Source: Mycolicibacter minnesotensis (GTDB lineage: Bacteria > Actinomycetota > Actinomycetes > Mycobacteriales > Mycobacteriaceae). From it: a DNA stretch of 64,000 nucleotides. The first letter of the stretch is position 1. The number at the start of each line of letters is the position of its first letter. The DNA is taken from contig NZ_AP022589.1 in assembly GCF_010731755.1 (NCBI RefSeq), forward strand, positions 2,480,001 through 2,544,000, read 5' to 3'. The notes below the pieces were generated by a model. It saw only the letters and a program-made list of their open reading frames with translations, was not told the origin of the DNA and did no database searches. Positions 9,261-19,175 of the stretch are shown here, in pieces. The translations under genes and the position numbers were made by a program.

Positions 9261-9283
9261 TCAGTACGAAAGGAACATCCCTC

Positions 9284-9712
9284 ATGGCCCCGAAGAAGAA
9301 GGTCACCGGGCTGATCAAGCTCCAGATCAAAGCCGGCGAGGCTAACCCCGCGCCGCCGGTCGGACCCGCGCTTGGTCAGCACGGCGTGAACATCATGGAA
9401 TTCTGCAAGGCGTACAACGCCGCGACGGACGGCCAGCGCGGCAACGTCATCCCCGTGGAGATCACCGTCTACGAGGACCGCAGCTTCACCTTTGCGCTTA
9501 AGACCCCGCCCGCGGCCCGGATGCTGCTCAAGGCAGCCGGCATCGCCAAGGGTTCGGCGGAGCCGCACAAGACCAAGGTCGCCAAGGTGACCTGGGACCA
9601 GGTGCGCGAGATCGCCGAGACCAAGAAGGCTGACCTCAACGCCAACGACATCGAGGCCGGAGCCAAGATCATCGCCGGAACCGCCCGCTCCATGGGCATC
9701 ACCGTCGAGTAG
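9284..9712 (+). CDS. rplK: 50S ribosomal protein L11
   Basis: 142 aa, full length. It begins '[46 protein letters not shown]', the conserved N-terminal domain with the Pro-rich factor-binding surface, and has the C-terminal rRNA-binding domain ('[24 protein letters not shown]'). L11 forms the GTPase-associated centre with 23S rRNA and is the site of RelA and thiopeptide action. A GAAAGGA ribosome binding site lies upstream. Confidence 0.97.
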   Translation: MAPKKKVTGLIKLQIKAGEANPAPPVGPALGQHGVNIMEFCKAYNAATDGQRGNVIPVEITVYEDRSFTFALKTPPAARMLLKAAGIAKGSAEPHKTKVAKVTWDQVREIAETKKADLNANDIEAGAKIIAGTARSMGITVE

Positions 9713-9782
9713 TTAGCACTACCCCCGTGGGAGGGCCAGCTTCGGCCCGCCGACCACAACCAACCATGAGATTGGATAACCC

Positions 9783-10490
9783 ATGAGCAAGACCAGCAAG
9801 GCCTACCGCGCCGCCGCCGAGAAGGTGGATCGCGACAACCTCTACACCCCGCTGCAGGCCGCCAAACTGGCCAAGGAGACGTCGTCGACCAAGCAGGACG
9901 CCACCGTCGAGGTCGCCATCCGGCTCGGTGTGGACCCGCGTAAGGCCGACCAGATGGTCCGCGGCACCGTCAACCTGCCGCACGGCACCGGTAAGACCGC
10001 CCGCGTCGCGGTGTTCGCGGTCGGTGAGAAGGCTGAGCAGGCTATCGCCGCCGGCGCCGACGTGGTCGGCAGCGACGACCTGATCGAGAAGATCCAGGGC
10101 GGCTTCCTGGACTTCGACGCAGCGATCGCCACCCCGGACCAGATGGCCAAGGTGGGCCGTATCGCCCGCGTGCTGGGCCCGCGCGGCCTGATGCCCAACC
10201 CCAAGACCGGCACCGTGACCCCCGACGTCGCCAAGGCCGTCGCGGACATCAAGGGCGGCAAGATCAACTTCCGGGTGGACAAGCAGTCCAACCTGCACTT
10301 CGTCATCGGCAAGGCGTCGTTCGACGAGAAGAACCTGGTGGAGAACTACGGGGCCGCCCTCGACGAGGTGCTGCGGCTCAAGCCGTCGTCCTCCAAGGGC
10401 CGCTACCTCAAGAAGGTCACCATCTCGACGACGACTGGCCCCGGTATTCCGGTGGACCCGGCCGTTACCCGCAACTTCACGGCTGAATAA
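9783..10490 (+). CDS. rplA: 50S ribosomal protein L1
   Basis: 235 aa, full length. The conserved RNA-binding signature is present ('[42 protein letters not shown]'). L1 forms the mobile stalk at the E site and can repress its own operon by binding the mRNA leader. It lies 70 bases after rplK, and a strong hairpin terminator follows directly. Confidence 0.97.
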   Translation: MSKTSKAYRAAAEKVDRDNLYTPLQAAKLAKETSSTKQDATVEVAIRLGVDPRKADQMVRGTVNLPHGTGKTARVAVFAVGEKAEQAIAAGADVVGSDDLIEKIQGGFLDFDAAIATPDQMAKVGRIARVLGPRGLMPNPKTGTVTPDVAKAVADIKGGKINFRVDKQSNLHFVIGKASFDEKNLVENYGAALDEVLRLKPSSSKGRYLKKVTISTTTGPGIPVDPAVTRNFTAE

Positions 10491-10494
10491 GACA

Positions 10495-10543
10495 CCACGA
10501 AAAAGCCCCCGCACGCTAGCGCGTGCCGGGGGCTTTTTCGTGG
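10495..10543. terminator. bidirectional intrinsic terminator between rplA and the mycolate methyltransferase
   Basis: A near-perfect inverted repeat: CCACGAAAAAGCCCCC and CGCACGC on the left, then a TAGC loop, and the matching right arm ending in GGGGGCTTTTTCGTGG. T-runs appear at the end on both strands, so it can end rplKA transcripts from the left and the convergent methyltransferase transcript from the right. Confidence 0.93.
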
Positions 10544-10554
10544 TGCTGTGGGAG

Positions 10555-11445
10555 TCAGTCGGCTTGCTTGGCGTAGCTGACCAGGCTGACATCCAGCACC
10601 TCGTCGGTGAAGTAGTACTCGCAGCCACGCAAGTACTTCATGTAGCGCTCGTAGACCTCTTCGGACTGGATCTCGACAGCCTCAGCGTGGTGGGCTTCCA
10701 GCGCGTCGCCCCAGATCCTGAGGGTCTTGATGTAGTGCGACCGCAGCGAAAGTGCCTCGGGCACAGCAAAGCCGGCCTTCTCACCGTGATCCACCATCAT
10801 CTGGGTGGTGGGCAGCCGCCCGCCCGGGAAGATCTCGGTGAGGATGAACTTGATGAACCGGGCGGTCTCGAACGTCAGCTTCTTGCCGCGTGCGTTGAGC
10901 TCGTAGGGATGAAAGCTCACGCTGCTCTGGATGGTCATGCGGCCGTCGGCCGGCATGATGTCGTAGGAATTCTTGAAGAAGTTGTCGTAATTCTCGAATC
11001 CGAAGTGCTCAAACGCCTCGATGGAGACGATCCGGTCCACCGGGTCGTGGAACTGCTCCCAGCCCTGCAGCAGGACCTTCCGCGACCGGTCGGTGTCGAT
11101 GTCGTCCAGCAGACTCTGCGAGTAGGCGTGCTGGTTCTTCGACAGGGTCAAGCCGATCACGTTCACGTCGTACTTCTCGACAGCGCGCTTCATGGTCGCG
11201 CCCCAGCCGCAACCGATATCGAGCAGCGTCATCCCGGGCCGCAGGTCCAACTTGTCCAGATTCAGGTCCAGCTTGGCGATCTGGGCTTCTTCCAGGGTGG
11301 CGTCCGGCGGCTCGAAGTACGCACAGCTGTACATCCGGGTCGGGTCCTGGAACAACGCGAAGAAGTCATCGGACAGGTCGTAATGGGCCTGAATGTTCTC
11401 AAACTTCGGACGCATATCCGCGGTCGGTATCGCTTTGTCCACCAT
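10555..11445 (-). CDS. mmaA4: mycolic acid methyltransferase, MmaA4-like (hydroxymycolate synthase type)
   Basis: About 296 aa. The SAM-binding motif 'LLDIGCGWG' (about 74-82) and the '[12 protein letters not shown]' segment (about 138-149) are those of the cyclopropane/mycolate synthase family. The Glu in 'SIEAFEHF' and the 'YSCAYFEPP' segment match MmaA4 more closely than the cyclopropanating paralogues. MmaA4 hydroxylates and methylates the distal position of the meromycolate chain, opening the route to keto and methoxy mycolates. I use the ATG at 11443-11445; the frame is open upstream to 11520. It is convergent with rplA across a shared terminator. Confidence 0.88.
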   Translation of the reverse strand: MVDKAIPTADMRPKFENIQAHYDLSDDFFALFQDPTRMYSCAYFEPPDATLEEAQIAKLDLNLDKLDLRPGMTLLDIGCGWGATMKRAVEKYDVNVIGLTLSKNQHAYSQSLLDDIDTDRSRKVLLQGWEQFHDPVDRIVSIEAFEHFGFENYDNFFKNSYDIMPADGRMTIQSSVSFHPYELNARGKKLTFETARFIKFILTEIFPGGRLPTTQMMVDHGEKAGFAVPEALSLRSHYIKTLRIWGDALEAHHAEAVEIQSEEVYERYMKYLRGCEYYFTDEVLDVSLVSYAKQAD

Positions 11446-11582
11446 CTGTGACTGCTTGCCTTCCTGATGAAACCCGCTCAGACCGGACCCATTGGGAGTT
11501 GCGTGATCGGCACCGGTCAACTGTTGAAGCTTAGCGGGTCGACGGTGGATCGGATGGCGTCAAACCGCCAGGCCGATCCGAA

Positions 11583-12446
11583 CTATTTCTGCAGCGTGTA
11601 CTGGTGGACACTGGTGTTCCCGTTGCGGAACAGTTCCACACAGCCGTTGAGGTACTTGTCGAAACGGTCGTAGGCCTCCTGGCCCTGCACCTCGATAGCC
11701 CGCTCCTTGTTGGCCTCCAACATCGCCGCCCAGTCCTGAAGAGTGCGTGAGTAGTGGAACCCGATCTCGTCGTCCCGAGTCACGGTGAATCCGGCGTCGG
11801 CGGCGTACTTGCGGGGCAACCACGCCGACGGAAGCTGACCGCCGGGGAAGATCTCCCTCATGATGAAGAGCGTGAACTTGGCCAGCGACATGGTCATCGG
11901 AATGCCCTTGGCCTGCGCCTCGTCCTGACCGCTGATCGCGGTGATCGTGTGCAGGAGCATCCGGCCGTCGTCGGGCAGCGCGTTGTAGGTGATGTCGAAG
12001 AAGTCCGGCCAGCGGTCGCGGCCGAAGTGCTCAAATGCGCCGATCGACACGATCCGGTCCACCTTGTCGGTGAACTCCTCCCAGCCCTGCAGTCGCACCT
12101 CGACGTTGCGTTTGGTGTCGACCTTGGCCAGCTTGTCGATGGCGTATTGACGCTGCTCACCACTGAGGGTGAGTCCGATGACGTTGACGTCGTACTTCTC
12201 GATCGCGTGCTGCATGCAGGCCCCCCAACCGCAGCCGATGTCGAGCAGCGTCATACCGGGCTCCAGGCCCAGTTTGCCCAGCGCCAAGTCGAACTTGGCG
12301 ATCTGAGCTTCGTCGCAGGTGGTGTCCTTGTGCGGGTAGAACCCGCAGGTGTAGCCCATCGTCGGACCAAGGAACAGCTCGTAGAACTCGTTGGAGATGT
12401 CGTAGATCGACTGCAGTTCTTCGTACTTCGGTTCCAGCTTGGGCAT
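11583..12446 (-). CDS. mycolic acid cyclopropane synthase-family methyltransferase
   Basis: 287 aa. 'LLDIGCGWG' (about 67-75) and 'RIVSIGAFEHFG' are present, and the segments 'DDGRMLLHTIT' and 'IMREIFPGGQLPSAWLP' are close to the CmaA2/MmaA2 group, so this is likely a cyclopropanating enzyme using SAM on meromycolate double bonds. The substrate-cap region is divergent: 'YTCGFYPHKDTTCDEAQ' replaces the usual 'YTCAYFER..MTLEEAQ'. Its exact position specificity cannot be read. It lies 137 bases upstream of the mmaA4-like gene on the same strand, where M. tuberculosis has mmaA3-mmaA2-mmaA1. Confidence 0.85.
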   Translation of the reverse strand: MPKLEPKYEELQSIYDISNEFYELFLGPTMGYTCGFYPHKDTTCDEAQIAKFDLALGKLGLEPGMTLLDIGCGWGACMQHAIEKYDVNVIGLTLSGEQRQYAIDKLAKVDTKRNVEVRLQGWEEFTDKVDRIVSIGAFEHFGRDRWPDFFDITYNALPDDGRMLLHTITAISGQDEAQAKGIPMTMSLAKFTLFIMREIFPGGQLPSAWLPRKYAADAGFTVTRDDEIGFHYSRTLQDWAAMLEANKERAIEVQGQEAYDRFDKYLNGCVELFRNGNTSVHQYTLQK

Positions 12447-12575
12447 GGTTTAGTTCGCTCGCGATCTTCTCTGAATTGGGGGGAGAGTGTGCCCAGAATA
12501 CCGTTGCGGTTCTGTTATGAGCACTTCGGTGTGGCCTTGACCACTTGACGGCCACCGTACGGTCTGCGGGCCAGA

Positions 12576-13490
12576 CTACCGTGCAGCGGCAAATGTCGTG
12601 GTCAACTCACTGATAACCGGGTCCCACAACTCTTCGGGCAGGTCGTGGCCCATGCCTTCGAACAGCACCAGTCGGGCGCGATCGATGGCGTCCGCCACCG
12701 CGCGGCCCCCCGCCGGACGCATCAGCTTGTCCGCCAGTCCGTGGATGACCACGGTCGGTGCGGTGATCAGCCGGTCATAGGCGGCCAGACTGCCGCTGGC
12801 CAGGATCGCGCCGAACTGCCGTGCGATGCCCCACGGATAGTAGCTGCGTTCGTAGGCCTCGAGGATGTTGGCGCGCAGCCTGTGCTCGGGCGCGGGGTAT
12901 CCGGGACTGCCGATGATTCGGCTGGCCCGCACCGCGTTGTCGATGATCACTTCGCGGGGCGAATCCGGGGATGGTCCGGTCAGCAGCGCGAGCAGCGCCC
13001 GCGGCGCCGGCGGCGGTAGAAACGGCCGGTTGTTGCTGGAAAAGATGATGCCCAGTGAACGGGTCCGTTCTGCGAAGCGGGCTGCGAAAACCTGCGCGAT
13101 CATGCCGCCCATCGAGGCGCCGACCACGTGGGCCTGATCGATCTCCAGGTGATCCAGCAGGGCGGCGGCGTCGTCGGCCATGTCCTCCAGGGTGTAGACC
13201 GCCGGGCTGGGCTTGCCCAGCCAGAACCGCGCCATACGCGGGACCAGCCCGCCGCGGGAATGCTCGCGGCCCAGCTTGCTCGACAGCCCGACATCCCGAT
13301 TGTCGTAGCGGATCACCCGAAGTCCCTGGGCCACGAGCTTCTCGCAGAACCCGGTTCGCCACAGCAGTAATTGGGCCCCCAGGCCCATCACCAGCAGCAC
13401 CGGCGGGTCCCCTGGATCTCCGAGATCCTCATAGAAGATCTCCAGATCGCCCGAGCGGGCAGTACCGATGCGCTTCTCCACCGCGGTCAC
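12576..13490 (-). CDS. lipG: alpha/beta-hydrolase LipG-like
   Basis: 304 aa. The alpha/beta-hydrolase fold shows the oxyanion region 'LVMGLGAQ', the nucleophile elbow 'GASMGG' (Ser about 126) and the final catalytic His in 'GMGHDLP' (about 280). In M. tuberculosis LipG acts as a phospholipase/thioesterase and is encoded beside the mycolate methyltransferases; the same neighbourhood here supports the assignment. The GTG start (13488-13490) overlaps the stop of the upstream UbiB-like gene (GTGA). Confidence 0.87.
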   Translation of the reverse strand: MTAVEKRIGTARSGDLEIFYEDLGDPGDPPVLLVMGLGAQLLLWRTGFCEKLVAQGLRVIRYDNRDVGLSSKLGREHSRGGLVPRMARFWLGKPSPAVYTLEDMADDAAALLDHLEIDQAHVVGASMGGMIAQVFAARFAERTRSLGIIFSSNNRPFLPPPAPRALLALLTGPSPDSPREVIIDNAVRASRIIGSPGYPAPEHRLRANILEAYERSYYPWGIARQFGAILASGSLAAYDRLITAPTVVIHGLADKLMRPAGGRAVADAIDRARLVLFEGMGHDLPEELWDPVISELTTTFAAAR

Positions 13491-14842
13491 GCTCCCGAGT
13501 CCTTGTTGTCGTCTTTGTGCTCACGGCTGACGTCCACCATGAAGTTGGCGAAGTAGCCGGTCAGCTGTGGATCGGACATCATCTGCCAGCGTGGCGCCAA
13601 CAACTTCATATAGCGCTCCACGTAGAGAAACTGCTTGCCGATCAGCACCAGCTCACGCGGCAGCTTGACGTCGTAGGCATCGGCCAGGGCGCCGAGTTGC
13701 TTGCCGATGTCGGCGTAGGACATATCGCCCAGCGATGTCATGGTCAGCGGTGTGGCGAACGCCTCGAGATCCTTGGCGGCCTGGCCCTCGGGCTTGACGG
13801 TGCCGACCGCGCCCATCAGCACCACGATCTTGCCGGCTGCGGCGTGATCCTTCTTGACCAGCAGTGCGTAGACCAGTTCGCGCAGCAGCCAACGGGTGCG
13901 CGGGTCGATCCGGCCCATGATTCCGAAGTCCAGGAACACCACCCGGCCCTGATCGTCCACCAGCAGATTTCCCGCGTGCAGGTCGCCGTGAAAGAGGCCG
14001 TGCCGCAGCCCGCCCTCGAAGGTGGAGAACAACAGTGCCTTGACCAGTTCCACGCCGTCGAAGCCGGCCTTGCGGATGGCGGGGGCGTCGTCGATGCGCA
14101 GGCCCGACACCCGCTCCATGGTCAGCACCCGCTCGCTGGTGAAATCCCAGTACACGTCGGGCACCTTGATATTGCGGCCCAATGGGGAGGCGTGCAGATG
14201 CGACACCCAGGTCTGCATCGACTGGCCTTCGATGCGGAAGTCCAGCTCCTCGGCGAGGTTGTCGGCGAAATCTGCGATCACATCGCCGGCCGACAGGCGG
14301 CGGCCCAGTTTGGCCAGCTCGACCAGCTGCGCGAAGCGCTTGAGGATCTGCAGGTCGGCGGCAACCCGGCGGCGGATGCCCGGCCGCTGGATCTTGACCA
14401 CGACCTCCTCGCCGCTGTGCAGGGTGGCGAAGTGCACCTGGGCGATGGACGCCGACGCGATCGGGGTCTCGTCGAACGCCGCGAACAGCTCCTGCGGCGC
14501 GGCGCCCAGTTCTTCGACGAACAGGGCGTGCACCGCATCGGGATCGGCGGGGGGGACGGAGTCCAGCAGGCCGCGGAACTCCCGCGACAGCGGTTCGCCG
14601 AACGCACCGGGGCTCGAGGCGATGATCTGTCCGAACTTGACGTAGGTGGGCCCCAACGCGGCGAAGGTCTGCGGCAGCTCGCGGATGACCTTCTGCTGAA
14701 TCGGTCCGGGCTTGAGCAGCCGGGTGAAAACCCGGGTGACGGCGCGGGTGAGCTGCCATCCCGTCGCGCCGATGCGGGCCGCCTCGACCGGCAGCGGGAC
14801 CCGGTCCAGCTGGGCCACCTGGCGGGGTGCGGTCGAACTCAT
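13487..14842 (-). CDS. ABC1/UbiB-family atypical kinase
   Basis: 451 aa. The family markers are visible: 'KFGQ' (about 69-72, the KxGQ motif), 'VVVKIQRPG' (nucleotide-binding Lys), 'EELDF' (ExD), 'FHGDLHAGN' and 'FLDFG'. UbiB/ADCK proteins are ATPases or kinases linked to lipid or quinone metabolism; the mycobacterial target is unknown (this matches the position of Rv0647c). It is the first gene of a two-gene unit with lipG, overlapping by four bases. The C-terminus is highly charged. Confidence 0.88.
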   Translation of the reverse strand: MSSTAPRQVAQLDRVPLPVEAARIGATGWQLTRAVTRVFTRLLKPGPIQQKVIRELPQTFAALGPTYVKFGQIIASSPGAFGEPLSREFRGLLDSVPPADPDAVHALFVEELGAAPQELFAAFDETPIASASIAQVHFATLHSGEEVVVKIQRPGIRRRVAADLQILKRFAQLVELAKLGRRLSAGDVIADFADNLAEELDFRIEGQSMQTWVSHLHASPLGRNIKVPDVYWDFTSERVLTMERVSGLRIDDAPAIRKAGFDGVELVKALLFSTFEGGLRHGLFHGDLHAGNLLVDDQGRVVFLDFGIMGRIDPRTRWLLRELVYALLVKKDHAAAGKIVVLMGAVGTVKPEGQAAKDLEAFATPLTMTSLGDMSYADIGKQLGALADAYDVKLPRELVLIGKQFLYVERYMKLLAPRWQMMSDPQLTGYFANFMVDVSREHKDDNKDSGA

Positions 14843-14993
14843 GGCTGCAGTCTGCCAAATCAGCGCCGGAAGTTCTCCGCCAGCCGGGCCCCAGCCGACG
14901 ACTCAGCCACCTGCGGGCCGATCTGCTGAGCCCCGAGCGCCGCCGGTTGCCGAAAGGCCCCGATTCACGGGTGCGCATCCGTAGGTTTGTGCC

Positions 14994-17900
14994 ATGCGGA
15001 TCCTCGAGGTCGAGTCGACCGAGAAGTTCGTCGGGCCGGCGAGCGCGCCGCTACAGCTGGTCCGGATCGGCTACCGCGGCGCCGCTGAGCCCACGCCCGT
15101 GCGAATCGAGGGCGACGGTCTGGCCGGTCATGCGGTGGCCGAACCCGGCGACGGCGTCATCGAGGTACCGGTGCACGTGGCCGACGCGGTGCCCGGCCAG
15201 CAGCGCAACGCCCGCGTCAACGGCACCGATTTCACCTTCACCGTCGCCGAACCCGGCTGGACTGTGTTCATGGTCGGCCACTTCCACTACGACCCGGTGT
15301 GGTGGAACACCCAGGCCAACTACACCAGCGTGTGGACCGAGAACCCGCTCGGCGCGTGCCGCCAGACCAACGGTTTCAACCTGGTGCGCGGCCACCTGGA
15401 CTGGGCACGCGACAATCCCGACTACAAGTTCGTCCTGGCCGAAGTCGACTACCTCAAGCCGTACTGGGACACCCGCCCACAGGACCGAGCCGAGCTGCGC
15501 GGGCTGATTGAACAGGGCCGGGTCGAGGTGATGGGTGGCACCTACAACGAACCGTCGACCAACCTCACCGACGCCGAGACCACGATCCGCAACCTGGTCG
15601 CCGGGATGGGCTTTCAGCGCGACATCATGGGCAATCCGACGGGGCCCTCCACCGCCTGGCAGCTCGACGTATTCGGCCACGACCCGCAGTTCCCAGGCCT
15701 GGCCGCCGACGTCGGACTGACTTCCAGCGCCTGGGCGCGCGGTCCGTTCCACCAGTGGGGGCCAATGGCCGACCAGGGCGATCCGCGCCGCATGCAGTTC
15801 CCCAGCGAGTTCGAATGGATTGCGCCCTCGGGGCGCGGCCTGCTGACCCACTACATGCCCGCGCACTACGCGGCCGGCTGGTGGATGGACGCCAGCGCGA
15901 CTCTGGCCGACGCCGAGGACGAGGTCTACCGGCTGTTCGCTGAGATGAAGAAGGTGGCCGCCACCCGCAACGTGCTGCTGCCGGTGGGTACCGACTTCAC
16001 GCCCCCCAACCGCTGGATCACCGAGATCCACCGGGACTGGAACACGCGCTACACCTGGCCGAAGTTCGTGTGCGCCCTGCCCAGCGAGTTCTTCGCCGCG
16101 GTGCGCGCCGAACTGGCGCAGCGCGGCGCTGACCCATCCCCGCAGACCCGCGACATGAACCCGATCTACACCGGCTGCCACGTCTCCTATATCGACACCA
16201 AGCAGGCCAACCGGGCCGCCGAATCGGCGGTGCTCGGTGCGGAACGCTTCGCGGTGTTCGCCGCGGCGCTGACCGGAGTGGACTACCCGGAGGCGGCGCT
16301 GGCCAAGGCCTGGTCGCAACTGTCCTACGGGGCCCACCACGACGCGATCACCGGTTCGGAGGCAGACCAGGTCTACCTGGACCTGCTGACTTCCTGGCGC
16401 GACGCCTGGCAGCTGGGCGCCGAGACTCGCGACAACGCACTGGCGGCGCTGTCGGGGTTGGTCGACAGCGGCGCCGGCGATGCCAGTGCAGTGGTCTGGA
16501 ATCCGGTGGCACACGACCGCACCGACATCGTGACCGTGCGCCTGCAGACGCCGCTGCCTGCCGGTGCACACGTGATCGCTCCCGACGGCACCCAACTTCC
16601 CGCCCACGTCGAACACGGGGGCACCACGGTCAGCTGGCTGGCCAGCGATGTGCCGTCGTTGGGCTGGCAGGCCTACCGACTGACGCCCGGACCGGACGTC
16701 GGGGGCTGGCAACCGGTGACCGGCACTCGGATCAGCAACGAGCTTCACCAGCTGACTGCGGACCCGGAGCGGGGCGGGGGGATCAGCTCGTGGCGGCACC
16801 GGGGGCGCGAGATGGTGATCGATGGTGGGCTGGGCAACCAGCTTGCCGTCTACGACGAGTACCCCCGGCACCCGCAATCCGGGGAAGGGCCGTGGCATCT
16901 GGTGCCCAGCGGCAACCTGTTCACCTCGGCGGTCGCTCGCGACGTGACGGTTCAGGCCTATCGGGGGCCGCTGGGAGAGCGGCTGGTGGTGTCCGGGCGG
17001 ATCCGCACCGTGTTGACCTACACCCAGACTGTGACGTTGTGGCAGGGCGTTGACCGGGTGGATTGCACCACCACCATCGACGAGTTCACCGGCGCCGACC
17101 ACTTACTACGCCTGCGTTGGCCCTGCCCGGTCCCCGGCGCCATGCCGGTCGCCGAGGTGGCCGATGCCGTCATCGGGCGAGGCTTCGGACTGCTGCATGA
17201 GCCCAGCGGGCGCGCGGTGGACACCGCCCGACACCCCTGGACCCTCGACACCCCCGCCAACCGGTGGTTCGGCCTGTCCGCGACGGCCCGAATCAGCGCC
17301 GGCGGCGGCAGTCGGGCGGTCTCGGTCGCTGAAGTCGTCACCCCGAACGGCCTGACGGCACCGCGGGCACTGATGGTCGCGCTGGTGCGTGCCGGTGTCA
17401 CCGCCACCTGCTCGGACGCCGAGGGACCCCGTTACGGCAACCTCGACGTCGACTCCAACCTGCCCGACACCCGGATTGCCCTGGGCGGGCCGGACCGCAA
17501 TGCCTTCACTCGCGCCGTGTTGACCGCCGCCGATCCGGCCTACACCGCAGAACTGCAGCGCCAGCTTGAGCGGCACGGCACGGCACGGGTGTGGGTGCCG
17601 GCGGAGACATCCCTCTCCGAGGTCTGGGTTCCCGGCGCCGACCTGACCGGACCGCGGGCGCTGCCGGTGCTGGTGGTCGCTGCCCGCGACGACGACGCCC
17701 TGCACTCCGAGATCACCCGAGTGGCCGAGGAGTTGGCCAGCGCCGAGATCGTGGTGCACCAAGATGCGGACGCGGCCATGGAACCCTTCGAGGCGCGCAC
17801 CGTCGCACTACTCAACCGCGGGGTGCCAAGTTTCGCGGTGGATTCGGCGGGCACCTTGCACACCGCGCTGCTGCGATCCTGCACCAGCTGGCCGTCGGCG

Positions 17901-19175
17901 TCGTGGACCGACGACCCGCGCCGCACCGCTCCCGATGGCAGCGCTTTTCAGCTCCAGCACTGGACGCACACCTTCGACTACGCGCTGGTGGCCGGCGACG
18001 GCGATTGGCGCCATGCGGCGATCCCCGCACGCAGTGCCGAGTTCGCCGACCCGCTGCAGGCTGTGGCGGTAGCGGGAGGCGATGGCCGGCTGGCGGCGAG
18101 CGGTTCGCTGCTGCGCCTCGACCCGGGCGGTGGCGTCGTACTGGGGGCGCTCAAGGCGGCGGGCAACCCGACGGCGTGCGGCAGCGCGGAACCCGTCGAC
18201 CCGACGACCGTCACGCTGCGGTTGGTCGAGACCCGCGGCGCCGACGTCGCCGTCACCTTGTGCAGCGACGTGGGGACGTTGACCGTGTTGGGCCGGGCGG
18301 ACCTGCTGGAACAGTCGTATGACCATCCGGCACCGGACCGGCTGCACGGCTACGAGGTCGCCACCATAACTGCGCGCCTCGGTGCCGAAGCCCTCGGCGC
18401 CAGTGCCCGGCTGGCGCCCGAGGCCGAGGCGGCCCAGCCGCTCTACGCCCGCTATTGGCTGCACAACCGCGGTCCGGCGCCGCTGGGTGGCCTGCCGATG
18501 ACCCCCGCGTTGCACCCGCACCGGGTTGCGGCGCTGCCGGGCACGAGGCTGTCGCTGGACCTGACCGTCGCCAGCGACTGCGTCGACGCGGTCCTGTCGG
18601 GCACGCTGACGGTCCAGTGCCCCGCGGGTTGGACCAGCACGACCACCCGGCAGGCGGTGCGGTTAGCGGCCGGTGACCATCAGAGCATCCCGCTGGCGGT
18701 GACCGTCCCAGACGACATCAGGCCGGGGCTCTATCCGGTGCGCGTCCGGCTGGACCCCACCGGTGACATGTCAGGGGCCTGGCGACAGTCGGTCGAAGAT
18801 GTGACGGTGGTGCGTGTCGCGGAACCGGGTCGTGACCGGTTGCTGTACATCGATGATCCAGCCGGGGTGGAGGTCATGGCCGGGCGGTCAGCGCGCCTCA
18901 CGGTCACCGTGGGCACCGACGCGCACGCGGACCTGGCGGTCGAAGCGCACCTGATCAGTCCCTGGGGTACCTGGGAGTGGGCCGGCCCGGCGGTGCTGGG
19001 TGCTGTGGTGCCGGCGGGCGGGCGCGTGCAGGTGGGTTTCGACATCGCGCCACCGGTGTGGGCGCGCCCCGGGACCTGGTGGGCGCTGGTCCGGGTGGCC
19101 GGCGCGGGAGCGCTGGCGTATTCGGCGGCGGTGCGCATGGCGGTCCTGGCACCGGCAGCGGTGGGTGGGGACTGA
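14994..19175 (+). CDS. glycoside hydrolase family 38 alpha-mannosidase
   Basis: 1393 aa. The N-terminal GH38 catalytic domain shows the zinc-binding 'HFHYDPVWW' (about residues 94-102) and a 'WQLDVFGHDPQFPGL' segment carrying the nucleophilic Asp region (about 222-236); the mid and C-terminal beta-sandwich domains follow. No signal peptide is visible at the ATG start. The extra length compared with the M. tuberculosis homologue (Rv0648) is mostly in the C-terminal Ala/Val/Pro-rich beta domains. It could trim mannose from glycans or glycolipids. It overlaps the sugar kinase gene by one base, suggesting a sugar-salvage unit. Confidence 0.87.
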   Translation: MRILEVESTEKFVGPASAPLQLVRIGYRGAAEPTPVRIEGDGLAGHAVAEPGDGVIEVPVHVADAVPGQQRNARVNGTDFTFTVAEPGWTVFMVGHFHYDPVWWNTQANYTSVWTENPLGACRQTNGFNLVRGHLDWARDNPDYKFVLAEVDYLKPYWDTRPQDRAELRGLIEQGRVEVMGGTYNEPSTNLTDAETTIRNLVAGMGFQRDIMGNPTGPSTAWQLDVFGHDPQFPGLAADVGLTSSAWARGPFHQWGPMADQGDPRRMQFPSEFEWIAPSGRGLLTHYMPAHYAAGWWMDASATLADAEDEVYRLFAEMKKVAATRNVLLPVGTDFTPPNRWITEIHRDWNTRYTWPKFVCALPSEFFAAVRAELAQRGADPSPQTRDMNPIYTGCHVSYIDTKQANRAAESAVLGAERFAVFAAALTGVDYPEAALAKAWSQLSYGAHHDAITGSEADQVYLDLLTSWRDAWQLGAETRDNALAALSGLVDSGAGDASAVVWNPVAHDRTDIVTVRLQTPLPAGAHVIAPDGTQLPAHVEHGGTTVSWLASDVPSLGWQAYRLTPGPDVGGWQPVTGTRISNELHQLTADPERGGGISSWRHRGREMVIDGGLGNQLAVYDEYPRHPQSGEGPWHLVPSGNLFTSAVARDVTVQAYRGPLGERLVVSGRIRTVLTYTQTVTLWQGVDRVDCTTTIDEFTGADHLLRLRWPCPVPGAMPVAEVADAVIGRGFGLLHEPSGRAVDTARHPWTLDTPANRWFGLSATARISAGGGSRAVSVAEVVTPNGLTAPRALMVALVRAGVTATCSDAEGPRYGNLDVDSNLPDTRIALGGPDRNAFTRAVLTAADPAYTAELQRQLERHGTARVWVPAETSLSEVWVPGADLTGPRALPVLVVAARDDDALHSEITRVAEELASAEIVVHQDADAAMEPFEARTVALLNRGVPSFAVDSAGTLHTALLRSCTSWPSASWTDDPRRTAPDGSAFQLQHWTHTFDYALVAGDGDWRHAAIPARSAEFADPLQAVAVAGGDGRLAASGSLLRLDPGGGVVLGALKAAGNPTACGSAEPVDPTTVTLRLVETRGADVAVTLCSDVGTLTVLGRADLLEQSYDHPAPDRLHGYEVATITARLGAEALGASARLAPEAEAAQPLYARYWLHNRGPAPLGGLPMTPALHPHRVAALPGTRLSLDLTVASDCVDAVLSGTLTVQCPAGWTSTTTRQAVRLAAGDHQSIPLAVTVPDDIRPGLYPVRVRLDPTGDMSGAWRQSVEDVTVVRVAEPGRDRLLYIDDPAGVEVMAGRSARLTVTVGTDAHADLAVEAHLISPWGTWEWAGPAVLGAVVPAGGRVQVGFDIAPPVWARPGTWWALVRVAGAGALAYSAAVRMAVLAPAAVGGD

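Noticed and set aside
15051..17102. 683-residue frame antisense to the alpha-mannosidase
   Set aside because: Gly/Val/His-rich shadow of a strongly supported gene; no recognisable domain.
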